Shown here piece after piece: positions 1 through 6,549 of a stretch of DNA of 11,252 nt. The notes below the pieces were generated by a model that was not told the origin of the DNA, did not search any database, and saw only the letters and a list, made by a program, of their open reading frames with translations. The DNA is from Comamonadaceae bacterium (GTDB lineage: Bacteria; Pseudomonadota; Gammaproteobacteria; Burkholderiales; Burkholderiaceae_C): assembly GCA_947478935.1 (NCBI GenBank), contig CANJXV010000057.1, forward strand, positions 1 to 11,252, in the 5' to 3' direction. Position 1 is the first letter of the stretch, and the number at the start of each line of letters is the position of its first letter. A program made the position numbers and the translations under genes.

Positions 1-1
1 C

Positions 2-121
2 CACTTGGCTGAGATGTTTGTAATTCATGGGCAACTTCGACTGGCAGGTCAAGAAGCCTTGAATGCTAAACATTCTCAGCCACCTTTACCTCAGTTAATC
101 AAAGTTGCACTTCGTGCTTGA
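2..121 (+). CDS. C-terminal end of an unidentified upstream protein (partial)
   Basis: Reading frame 2 is open from the window edge to a TGA at 119-121 and gives 39 residues, beginning HLAEMFVIHGQLRLAGQEAL and ending LIKVALRA. The other two forward frames stop within the first 30 bases, and the composition looks protein-like rather than random. The frame ends just before AT-rich intergenic DNA, as expected for a gene end. I do not recognise the family and 39 residues are too few to assign a function. It could also be a chance open frame. Confidence 0.4.
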   Translation, partial: HLAEMFVIHGQLRLAGQEALNAKHSQPPLPQLIKVALRA

Positions 122-245
122 ATCCGCCGATATAAATATTATTATCTTTACATTTAACACTACTTCAGGAGGTGGCTTTGGTATTTTGTTCGCATGAAAC
201 CCGCATATAATCTCGTACCTATACTTTTCTTTGCTGGAGTAACTA
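122..245 (+). promoter_or_regulatory. AT-rich promoter/leader region of the H-NS-like gene
   Basis: This 124-bp gap is clearly more AT-rich than the surrounding coding DNA, with runs such as TATAAATATTATTATC at 131-146. A perfect TATAAT -10 hexamer lies at 206-211. The matching -35 is poor (ATTTTG at 183-188 with 17-bp spacing). A start near 218 would give a leader of about 28 nt that contains the GGAG ribosome binding site at 236-239. AT-rich, curved-looking DNA before an H-NS-type gene would fit autoregulation by its own product, which is inference. Confidence 0.45.
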
Positions 246-620
246 ATGACTAATTTGATTGATATCCAAGGCCAAATCGAAAAGCTGCAAAAACAAGCAG
301 CTGAGATTAAGTCCAAAGAATTCGCGGCTACCGTGCGTGATATACAGGCGAAGATGCAAGCTTTCGGCATCACCATGAAAGACTTGCAGACGCGCAAAAG
401 CGCCAAAGGTGCTTCCAAAGCAGGTCGTCCAGCCAAAGTAAAGGCGTCAAAAGCTCCCAAAGCAGCGCGTAAAGCGGGCCAACCGGTGGCTGCCAAATTC
501 CGTGGCCCCAACGGCGAAACCTGGTCCGGCCGTGGGCTGACACCCAAGTGGCTCGCTTCCCTGGTTGCCCAAGGGCAAGCCAAAGAGTTGTTTGCGGTCG
601 CTAGCCCCGCCGCTCATTAA
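246..620 (+). CDS. H-NS family histone-like nucleoid-structuring protein
   Basis: A 124-aa DNA-binding protein of the H-NS/BpH3 type. Residues 1-50 are charged and helical (MTNLIDIQGQIEKLQKQAAE), matching the N-terminal oligomerisation coiled coil. Residues 51-85 form a Lys/Ala-rich linker with an AT-hook-like GRPAK at 60-64. The C-terminal DNA-binding core is TWSGRGLTPKWL at 92-103, the signature of this family. The ATG has GGAG six bases upstream (236-239). Members bind AT-rich DNA, bridge it and silence transcription, often of acquired genes. The gene stands alone between an unrelated gene end and argB. Betaproteobacteria often carry several such paralogues, so no specific symbol is given. 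The family assignment is firm; the regulon cannot be read from here. Confidence 0.93.
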   Translation: MTNLIDIQGQIEKLQKQAAEIKSKEFAATVRDIQAKMQAFGITMKDLQTRKSAKGASKAGRPAKVKASKAPKAARKAGQPVAAKFRGPNGETWSGRGLTPKWLASLVAQGQAKELFAVASPAAH

Positions 621-831
621 TCCGACCTTTCAGATATCTTCCAAGCGCACCACGTGCGCCTTGGCCCGTGCAGCTAAGCCAAGTTCTTGGCTTAGTGCGC
701 ACCGATTGAATGAGCCCAAATTGGGCGCGCTGTTGGCGTCGCAAACCAATTTGCACTTCAATCTGCTTAAATGTACCGCACATGAGCGCGTCAGGGAGAT
801 AATCCCCATTATTTGACGCACTCGTACCGCC
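621..831 (+). other. Intergenic region with clustered inverted repeats (hns-argB)
   Basis: No convincing gene lies in these 211 bp. Three inverted repeats sit in the first half. The first pairs 641-650 with 654-664 (CCAAGCGCAC against GTGCGCCTTGG, one bulged base, loop CAC). The second pairs 674-682 with 687-695 (CTAAGCCAA against TTGGCTTAG, loop GTTC). The third is GCCCAA-A-TTGGGC at 714-726. None is followed by a T-run, so none is a classic intrinsic terminator. GCGCAC occurs at 645-650 and 697-702 and both copies can pair with GTGCGC at 654-659; CCAAG/CTTGG segments are likewise duplicated, so alternative folds are possible. A small dyad, ATAAT-CCCC-ATTAT, lies at 799-812, and GATAAT at 798-803 could be a -10 for argB, though with a poor -35. 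Confidence 0.55.
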
Positions 832-1713
832 ATGACTTCAATTAGCACCCATGCCAAGGCCGAAACCCTGGCGCGCGCCATGCCGTATATCCGTAAGTAC
901 CATGGTAAAACCATGGTGATTAAATACGGCGGCAATGCTATGACCGACCCAGCCTTGCAGGCGGCGTTTGCGCAGGACGTGGTTTTGCTTAAGCTGGTGG
1001 GTATCAACCCCGTGGTGGTACACGGCGGCGGCCCCCAAATTGAGAATGCACTACAGCGTTTGGGCAAAACCGGCTCCTTTATTCAGGGCATGCGCGTCAC
1101 CGATGCCGAAACCATGGGTGTGGTTGAGTGGGTGCTTGCCGGCCAAGTGCAGCAGGAAATTGTTGGACTCATCAACCAAGCCGGTGGCAAAGCGGTGGGC
1201 TTGACGGGGCGCGATGGAGCCATGATCCGCGCTAAGAAACTCAAAATGCTGGACCATACGGACCCGGCGATTGAGCATGATATTGGTCAGGTGGGCGATA
1301 TTTTGAGCGTGGACCCTTCAGTGGTTCTGGCTTTGCAGGATGATGCCTTTATTCCCGTTATCAGCCCTATTGGGTTTGGCGAAAACAACGAAAGCTACAA
1401 CATCAACGCCGACGTAGTTGCTGCCAAACTGGCGACCGTGTTGCAAGCCGAAAAACTATTAATGCTCACCAATATCAGCGGTGTGCTCAATAAAGCGGGC
1501 GAATTGCTTACGGACTTAAGCGCCCGTCAAATCGATGCCATGGTGACGGATGGCAGTATTTCCGGCGGAATGCTTCCCAAAATCAGTGGCGCACTCGATG
1601 CCGCTAAAAGCGGCGTCAAGGCGGTACATATCATCGATGGCCGCATTGCCCATGTACTGTTATTGGAAATCCTCAGCGACCAGGCGTTTGGCACCATGAT
1701 CCGCTCATCCTGA
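832..1713 (+). CDS. argB: Acetylglutamate kinase (N-acetyl-L-glutamate 5-kinase)
   Basis: Phosphorylates N-acetyl-L-glutamate with ATP, the second step of arginine synthesis; cytoplasmic. The 293 residues span the whole amino-acid-kinase fold at normal length. Visible motifs are VIKYGGNAM (29-37, with phosphate-contacting K31), VVHGGGPQI (62-70), GMRVTDAET (86-94, substrate Arg R88), YNINADVVAAKL (189-200) and GGMLPK (245-250, with K250). An N-terminal helix before the core (ETLARAMPYIRKYHGK) and the C-terminal VHIIDGRIAHVLLLE resemble arginine-inhibited hexameric enzymes such as that of Pseudomonas, so feedback inhibition by arginine is likely (inference). No clear Shine-Dalgarno precedes the ATG: the nearest purine-rich run, AGGGAGA at 793-799, is too far away. 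No other arg gene is in view. Identification is firm. Confidence 0.98.
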   Translation: MTSISTHAKAETLARAMPYIRKYHGKTMVIKYGGNAMTDPALQAAFAQDVVLLKLVGINPVVVHGGGPQIENALQRLGKTGSFIQGMRVTDAETMGVVEWVLAGQVQQEIVGLINQAGGKAVGLTGRDGAMIRAKKLKMLDHTDPAIEHDIGQVGDILSVDPSVVLALQDDAFIPVISPIGFGENNESYNINADVVAAKLATVLQAEKLLMLTNISGVLNKAGELLTDLSARQIDAMVTDGSISGGMLPKISGALDAAKSGVKAVHIIDGRIAHVLLLEILSDQAFGTMIRSS

Positions 1714-1766
1714 CTCAAAATACCCAGAAATTTAGGGTGATAAGCTGCGGCGGGGAATATCTGGTG

Positions 1767-1792
1767 CAAAATAGCACGACCGTTCTATTTTG
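1767..1792. promoter_or_regulatory. 26-bp palindrome, probable TetR-type operator
   Basis: Left arm CAAAATAGCACG (1767-1778), two-base centre AC, right arm CGTTCTATTTTG (1781-1792). Eleven of the twelve opposed base pairs are complementary; only 1775/1784 mismatch. It ends 17 bp before the ATG of the TetR-type regulator and overlaps where its promoter should be; TATCCT at 1793-1798 is a weak -10 candidate. Size, symmetry and position match TetR-family operators, which usually lie over the repressor's own promoter. Ownership by the adjacent regulator is inference. No second good copy was seen by eye in the window. Confidence 0.7.
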
Positions 1793-1809
1793 TATCCTAT
1801 CGCCCAACC

Positions 1810-2490
1810 ATGTCCTCCGTCGCCCTGCTAAGCCTCCCGCCTGAGGCCTTGGAACCCAAAAATTCTGGGCGCGCCTTGTTAAAGGGGCAGCAAACCAAGC
1901 AAGCAATTGTCCAGGCGGCGGTCACCCTCAGCACCCGGCTGGGCTTGGAAGGGCTCAGCATCGGATTGCTCGCCGAGGTGATGCACATGAGCAAGTCCGG
2001 AGTTTTCGCCCACTTTGGATCCCGCGAAGAACTTCAAATTTCAGTGATAGACGAGTATTTCAACTGCTTTAAGCAGGAAATATTTTTCCCCGCCTTGCAG
2101 CAGTCGCGTGGTTTGCCGCGTTTGCGCGCACTATTTGAAAACTGGATGAAGCGGGTTGCGGTTGAAATTCAGTCTGGCTGCATATTTATCAGTGGCGCCG
2201 TGGAGTTTGATGACCGGCCTGGCCCGGTGCGCGATGCCTTATCCCACGCGGTACGCCAGTGGCAAGACGCCTTATTTAGGGCGGTGGTACAAGCCAAAGG
2301 ATGTGGCCACCTAGCCGCGCAGGCGGATGCCGCACAAATTGCCTTTGAGATACACGGATTAATTTTGGCCCTGCATTACGAAGCCCGGTTTTTGCAAAAG
2401 CCCGGTTCATTGGCACAAGCGAACCAGGGGTTTGAAAACATTTTGCAGAGAAACCACCAAACCCAAGGCGCGGCGACACGCCAGGTTTGA
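1810..2490 (+). CDS. TetR/AcrR-family transcriptional regulator
   Basis: A 226-aa repressor-type protein. The N-terminal TetR DNA-binding domain covers about residues 26-75: a first helix KQAIVQAAVTLSTRLGLEGL (30-49), then helix-turn-helix IGLLAEVMHMSKSGVFAHFG (51-70), with recognition helix SKSGVFAHF (61-69). The rest is a helical ligand-binding/dimer domain with GCIFISGAVEFDDRPGPVRD (123-142). The first 25 residues precede the usual domain start. The ATG at 1810 has no Shine-Dalgarno and lies close behind the presumed promoter, so the message may be nearly leaderless. A palindrome at 1767-1792 is its likely autoregulatory site. The acyl-CoA dehydrogenase begins 55 bp after its stop on the same strand, so it probably controls the lipid genes 2546-6470. 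An acyl-CoA or fatty acid ligand is a guess from context. It is not obviously SlmA. Confidence 0.92.
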   Translation: MSSVALLSLPPEALEPKNSGRALLKGQQTKQAIVQAAVTLSTRLGLEGLSIGLLAEVMHMSKSGVFAHFGSREELQISVIDEYFNCFKQEIFFPALQQSRGLPRLRALFENWMKRVAVEIQSGCIFISGAVEFDDRPGPVRDALSHAVRQWQDALFRAVVQAKGCGHLAAQADAAQIAFEIHGLILALHYEARFLQKPGSLAQANQGFENILQRNHQTQGAATRQV

Positions 2491-2545
2491 GCACATTCGC
2501 CCAACTCGATTTCCCTTGATTTATTGAAACTTAGGAGCTTTCTTT

Positions 2546-4342
2546 ATGCCCAGTTATACCCCGCCCCTGCGCGATATGCAATTTGTTATGCATGAGTTAT
2601 TGCATGTGGTGGACGACCTTAAAGCGATGCCGGCGCACGCCGACATGGACGCTGAAACCATGAACGCCGTGTTGGAGGAGGGCGGGAAATTTGCTTCCGA
2701 AATACTATTTCCGCTCAATATTACCGGTGATGCTGAAGGTTGCCAGTTGGACCAGACGACACACCAGGTGACGACACCCAAGGGCTTCAAAGAGGCCTAT
2801 GCCCAGTATGTCGCGGGCGGCTGGCCGGCGCTGTCCAGCGACCCGGCCTATGGTGGCCAGGGCCTGCCCCTGATCGTGAACCAGTTTTTTTATGAGATGC
2901 TCAACAGCGCCAACCAGGCTTGGACGATGTACCCGGGCTTGACCCACGGCGCCTACGCGTCCTTGGCCACGCATGGCACCGATGCCCAAAAAGCCACCTA
3001 CCTTGGCAAGATGGTTAGCGGTGAGTGGACCGGCACCATGTGCCTGACGGAACCCCATTGCGGTACCGATCTGGGTTTGATGCGCACCCGTGCCGAAGCG
3101 CAGCCCGATGGCACCTACCACATCACCGGCAACAAAATATTCATCAGCGCCGGTGAGCACGATATGAGCGAGAACATCGTGCATCTGGTGCTAGCGCGCT
3201 TGAGCGATGCGCCTCCCGGTATCAAGGGCGTGAGCCTGTTCATCGTGCCCAAGTTCTTGGTCAAAGAAGACGGCAGCCTAGGTGCGCGCAATGGCATTTA
3301 CTGCGGAGGTCTGGAGCACAAAATGGGTATCAAAGGCAGTGCCACTTGCCAAATGGTTTTGGATGGCGCTGTGGGTACCTTGGTCGGCGCTCCCAACAAA
3401 GGCATGAACGGCATGTTTGTGATGATGAACGCAGCCCGCCTGGGCGTGGGCAACCAGTCGCTGGCACTGACCGAAGTGGCTTACCAAAATGCCCTGGCCT
3501 ATGCCAAGGACCGCATCCAAATGCGGTCGCTCTCGGGTACCAAAGCCAAGGACAAAGCGGCCGATCCCATCATCGTGCACCCGGATGTTCGCAAAATGCT
3601 GCTCACTGCCAAAGCCTATGCCGAGGGTGGTCGCGCCATGCAAGGCTTTTGCACCATGCTCTTACAGCAAGAGCACAGCCACCCCGACGAGCAAGTACGC
3701 AAAGACGCTGGTGAAATGCTGGCGCTGCTAACTCCGATCGTGAAAGCTTTCATCACCGACAACGGTTGGATTGCCACCTCAACGTGCCTCCAAGTGTTCG
3801 GCGGCCATGGTTATATTAAGGAATGGGGCATGGAGCAGTATGTGCGCGATGCCCGCATCAACATGATTTACGAAGGCACCAATACCATCCAGTCGCTGGA
3901 TTTGTTGGGCCGCAAAATTTTAGGCAACAACGGCGCCACGCTGCGCAAATTCGGCAAGCTGGTGCTGGAGTTAGCGCAAGAAGAAGCGGCGAATGAAAAA
4001 ATGGCTGAGTTCATCAAGCCAGTGGCTGATCTGGGCCAGCAAATGACCCAGTTCACCATGGACATCGCTATGAAAGGCATGCAAAACCCCGACGAAGTGG
4101 GCGCTGCGGCGGTGGACTATTTGCGCGTGGCCGGGCATTGGACCCTAGGCTATTTCTGGGCGCGCACAGCCCAGGTGGCTTTGCGCCAAATCGCGGCGGG
4201 CAATTCCGACCCCTTCTATTTGGGCAAACTGCAAACCGCGCGTTTTTACTTTGCCAAACTCTTTCCTGAAACCACCAGCCTGATGCAGACCGCCCGCCAG
4301 GGCAGTGCAGTGCTAATGGACACGGACGCGGCGCTGGTTTGA
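2546..4342 (+). CDS. Acyl-CoA dehydrogenase, long four-domain type
   Basis: FAD enzyme introducing a 2,3-double bond into acyl-CoA, with electrons passed to ETF. At 598 aa it is the long class, about 200 aa more than classical enzymes. Order: short N-terminal segment (1-35, SYTPPLRDMQFVMHELLHV, PF12418 type), helical domain (about 80-160), FAD/substrate beta domain (from 164, signature CLTEPHCGTDLG at 166-177), C-terminal helical domain with FGGHGY and the catalytic base E443 in IYEGTNTIQ, and an extra helical tail (about 465-598, PF12806 type). The start is supported by AGGAG at 2533-2537. Related proteins include bacterial medium/long-chain enzymes and 3-methylmercaptopropionyl-CoA dehydrogenase (DmdC); chain-length preference cannot be told from sequence. 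First enzyme gene after the TetR regulator. Confidence 0.96.
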   Translation: MPSYTPPLRDMQFVMHELLHVVDDLKAMPAHADMDAETMNAVLEEGGKFASEILFPLNITGDAEGCQLDQTTHQVTTPKGFKEAYAQYVAGGWPALSSDPAYGGQGLPLIVNQFFYEMLNSANQAWTMYPGLTHGAYASLATHGTDAQKATYLGKMVSGEWTGTMCLTEPHCGTDLGLMRTRAEAQPDGTYHITGNKIFISAGEHDMSENIVHLVLARLSDAPPGIKGVSLFIVPKFLVKEDGSLGARNGIYCGGLEHKMGIKGSATCQMVLDGAVGTLVGAPNKGMNGMFVMMNAARLGVGNQSLALTEVAYQNALAYAKDRIQMRSLSGTKAKDKAADPIIVHPDVRKMLLTAKAYAEGGRAMQGFCTMLLQQEHSHPDEQVRKDAGEMLALLTPIVKAFITDNGWIATSTCLQVFGGHGYIKEWGMEQYVRDARINMIYEGTNTIQSLDLLGRKILGNNGATLRKFGKLVLELAQEEAANEKMAEFIKPVADLGQQMTQFTMDIAMKGMQNPDEVGAAAVDYLRVAGHWTLGYFWARTAQVALRQIAAGNSDPFYLGKLQTARFYFAKLFPETTSLMQTARQGSAVLMDTDAALV

Positions 4343-4388
4343 AGCGCGTTACAGTCACCCACCTTAAAACGAAACTAGGAGAAAACCG

Positions 4389-4832
4389 ATGAAAAAAATG
4401 ACAGTACTTGGACTGCTTGCAACGTTCAGTGGCTTGGCGCTGGCACAAATGACCCCCTTGGGTCTGTGGCATACCATTGACGACAAGACCGGCAAACCCA
4501 AAGCCGAGGTACGTATTGCTGCCAACGCCGCAGGCGAGCTTTCTGGTGTGGTGGTGCGTGGTTTGGAGGCAAATCCTGATCCTGAACCCAATTGCGATAA
4601 ATGCAGCGACGACCGCAAGGGCAAACCCAAGATCGGCCTGGAGATCGTTCGTGGCGGTAAAAAAGTTGAAGGCAAAGATTTCTGGGAAGGCGGCAAGATC
4701 CTGGACCCGAACAATGGCACCGATTACCGCCTCAAACTGACACCCATCGAAGGTGGCAAAAAACTAGAAGTGCGCGGATATATAGGTACTCCTATGCTGG
4801 GTCGTACCCAAACCTGGGTGCGTGTGGAATAA
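4389..4832 (+). CDS. Secreted DUF2147-family protein
   Basis: A 147-aa protein with a clear Sec signal peptide: MKKMTVLGLLATFSGLALA with cleavage expected after ALA (17-19), leaving about 128 residues in the periplasm or outside. The mature part shows the DUF2147 (PF09917) pattern: GLWHTIDDKTGKPKAEVRI near its start, a PNCDKCSDDRKGKP block, FWEGGKILDPNNGTDY (88-103), and C-terminal GYIGTPMLGRTQTWVR. Two cysteines (C69 and C72, CxxC) could form a disulfide or bind metal. AGGAG lies seven bases before the ATG. The function of the family is unknown; a lipocalin-like beta barrel is often suggested. It sits 46 bp after the dehydrogenase and overlaps the next gene, which ties it to the acyl-CoA operon. 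Confidence 0.92.
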   Translation: MKKMTVLGLLATFSGLALAQMTPLGLWHTIDDKTGKPKAEVRIAANAAGELSGVVVRGLEANPDPEPNCDKCSDDRKGKPKIGLEIVRGGKKVEGKDFWEGGKILDPNNGTDYRLKLTPIEGGKKLEVRGYIGTPMLGRTQTWVRVE

Positions 4833-5676
4833 ATTGACGAAATTGCATCCTTTTGACCAGGCCCTGGTTCTAGAGCCTCAGGGCGATGGCATCCTCTTAG
4901 GCCACGCAACACCGGCGTGGGCCAATATGGTCGGCCCCTTTGGCGGCATCACGGCCGCTACGGTTGTGCGTGCCATCATGGATCACCCGCAATGCCTAGG
5001 AACGCCGCTGTCGCTGACGATTAATTACGTGGCGGGGATCGCCCTGGGCCCCTACTACTTGCATCTCAAGGCGGCGCGCACCAACCGTTCCACGCAGCAC
5101 TGGACTTTTGAAATCCACCAAGCGCAGGCCGATGGCACTCAGGCCTGTGTGCTGACTGGCACTGCTTTGACGGCGATGCGTCGCAGTACCTGGGGCGCTA
5201 ACGACGTGCCCATGCCCCTAGTGCGTCCGCCCCACGAGGTGCCGGTGGTGCAGATGCCCACCATGGTCGAATGGTTCTCTCGTTACGAAATGCGCAGCCT
5301 TGCCGGGGCACTTCCACAAAAATGGGATGGCCTCGATAGCGCGCTACCGCCCGAGTCGGCCAGCACCAGTTGCCTGTGGGTGCGCGACAGTGCCAAGCGC
5401 GCGCTGGACTATCCGTCCATCGCGGCTTATGCGGATATTTTTTTCCCCCGCGTGTGGTTGCGCCGTCCCAAACATGTGCCTGCGGGCACGGTTTCTATGA
5501 CGGTGTACTTCCATGCCGATGCGCAGCAGCTCACACAAGTGGGTGCCGGCTATTTGTTGGCACAAGCGCGCGGGCAGGTATTTCGCGATGGGTTTTTTGA
5601 TCAAAGCGGTTATTTGTGGAGTGAGGCCGGCATCATGCTGGCCACGACGCACCAACTGGTGTATTTCAAGGAATAA
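4822..5676 (+). CDS. Acyl-CoA thioesterase, TesB-like double hotdog
   Basis: Probably hydrolyses acyl-CoA to free acid and CoA; cytoplasmic. The 284 residues hold two hotdog halves. The first (about 22-118) has ANMVGPFGGITAATVVRAIM (34-53) and ends LTGTALTAMR. The second (about 195-283) has DYPSIAAYADIFFPR (196-210), a TVSMTVYFH strand and LWSEAGIMLATTHQLVYF (265-282). D205 and Q278 fall where TesB has catalytic Asp and Gln; this alignment is by eye. The start is uncertain: GTG 4822 overlaps the last 11 bases of the DUF2147 gene, and TTG at 4834 or 4843 would also keep HPFD (9-12). No ATG precedes the conserved region, so translation is probably coupled to the upstream gene. The crotonase gene begins 23 bp later. 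Confidence 0.88.
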   Translation: MWNKLTKLHPFDQALVLEPQGDGILLGHATPAWANMVGPFGGITAATVVRAIMDHPQCLGTPLSLTINYVAGIALGPYYLHLKAARTNRSTQHWTFEIHQAQADGTQACVLTGTALTAMRRSTWGANDVPMPLVRPPHEVPVVQMPTMVEWFSRYEMRSLAGALPQKWDGLDSALPPESASTSCLWVRDSAKRALDYPSIAAYADIFFPRVWLRRPKHVPAGTVSMTVYFHADAQQLTQVGAGYLLAQARGQVFRDGFFDQSGYLWSEAGIMLATTHQLVYFKE

Positions 5677-5699
5677 GGTGTCCCGAAGGGATAGCATGC

Positions 5700-6470
5700 A
5701 TGCAAGACGTATTGAAAGATGTTTCCGAAGGCGTCATGACCTTGACCCTGAACCGGGTGGACAAGAAAAATGCGCTCACCCAGGCCATGTACGCATTTAT
5801 CGCCGATGCCCTGCTAGAAGCGGCTGCCGCGCCAAGCGTGCATGCGGTGGTTTTGCAAGGCAATCCGTCGATTTTCAGCGCCGGTAACGACATCGCCGAT
5901 TTCCTCGCCCGCGCGCCCTCGGCAGATACGCCTGATTCCGATGTATCGCGCTTTTTGCGAGGAATCGCCGCCTTCCCCAAGCCCTTGGTCGCATCGGTAT
6001 GTGGCCCAGCCGTGGGTGTGGGCACCACCATGCTGTTCCACTGCGATCTAGTCTATGCCGGGGACAACGCGGCTTTTTCCATGCCCTTTGTCAACCTGGG
6101 TTTGTGCGCCGAAGCCGCATCGAGTTTGCTGGCGCCCCAACTAATGGGCTACCACCGCGCCGCCGAGGCTTTACTTCTTGGTGAGCCGCTGCTCGCCGAA
6201 ACTGCGCTGGAGATCGGCTTGGTTAACCGCGTGGTACCACCGTCCGAAGCCAATGCATTGGCGCGCAGACAGGCGCTCAAACTTGCGGCCAAGCCATTAC
6301 CGGCCCTGATGGAAACCAAGCGCTTGATGAAAAAAGGCCAGTTGGCCCAGGTGCTGGCACAGATGGCCGAAGAAGGCGCCACCTTCGGGCGCTTGCTTCA
6401 ATCGCCGCATGCCAAAGAGGCTTTCTCGGCATTTCTGGAAAAGCGCAAACCCGATTTTTCAATGCTTTAA
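5700..6470 (+). CDS. Crotonase-fold protein, probable delta3,delta2-enoyl-CoA isomerase
   Basis: A 256-aa enoyl-CoA hydratase/isomerase family protein. The oxyanion-hole segments are present: IFSAGNDIADF (58-68) and the GPAVGVG loop (102-108). The two glutamates of true hydratases (rat E144 and E164) are replaced by T110 and F130. By contrast PFVNLGLCAE (129-138) matches the yeast Eci1/human ECI2 active-site stretch, where the final Glu (here E138) is the acid/base that moves a 3-enoyl double bond to position 2. The best reading is therefore an isomerase feeding unsaturated acyl-CoAs into beta-oxidation, although automatic annotation would say enoyl-CoA hydratase. AAGGG at 5686-5690 supports ATG 5700 over the out-of-frame ATG at 5696. 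Last tightly spaced gene of the acyl-CoA run. Confidence 0.9.
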   Translation: MQDVLKDVSEGVMTLTLNRVDKKNALTQAMYAFIADALLEAAAAPSVHAVVLQGNPSIFSAGNDIADFLARAPSADTPDSDVSRFLRGIAAFPKPLVASVCGPAVGVGTTMLFHCDLVYAGDNAAFSMPFVNLGLCAEAASSLLAPQLMGYHRAAEALLLGEPLLAETALEIGLVNRVVPPSEANALARRQALKLAAKPLPALMETKRLMKKGQLAQVLAQMAEEGATFGRLLQSPHAKEAFSAFLEKRKPDFSML

Positions 6471-6537
6471 CCAGTGGGACTGCACAACGCGCGGTAGGAC
6501 TTCGGCCATAGTTCGCCCGCTCAGGTTCGAGACCTGT

Positions 6538-6543
6538 GACAAT
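6538..6543 (+). promoter_or_regulatory. Candidate -10 element for a leaderless thioesterase message
   Basis: GACAAT matches four of six bases of the TATAAT consensus and ends exactly six bases before the ATG at 6550. That spacing would put transcription start on the start codon. No Shine-Dalgarno is visible and no good -35 lies at 16-18 bp. Weak evidence on its own. Confidence 0.3.
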
Positions 6544-6549
6544 CCCGGC

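Noticed and set aside
95..583. 162-codon minus-strand open frame opposite hns.
   Set aside because: Antisense to a well-supported H-NS-like gene, with low-complexity unconvincing protein. Other long opposite-strand frames (2705-3184, 3278-3643, 8312-9043, 10374-11027) were rejected for the same reason.
601..783. Minus-strand 60-codon frame in the hns-argB gap as a small gene.
   Set aside because: No ribosome binding site or recognisable protein; the frame runs through the hairpin cluster.
1722..1738. ACCC...GGGT inverted repeat after argB as a terminator.
   Set aside because: Only four solid pairs around a nine-base interior and no T-run; too weak to call.
6462..6470. C-terminal SML of the crotonase as a peroxisomal-type targeting signal like that of eukaryotic ECI.
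   Set aside because: The neighbouring genes are clearly bacterial and peroxisomal targeting does not apply.
6476..6546. tRNA-like segment: GGGACTG and CAATCCC could be acceptor arms, with a T-arm-like GGTTCGAGACC at 6524-6534.
   Set aside because: The T-arm is offset by two bases from the would-be acceptor stem, the acceptor has a mismatch, and no proper D or anticodon arm can be drawn. Treated as chance.
6409..6549. Longer start for the second thioesterase inside the crotonase gene.
   Set aside because: The extension overlaps the crotonase coding end in another frame and adds no conserved sequence; ATG 6550 is adequate.
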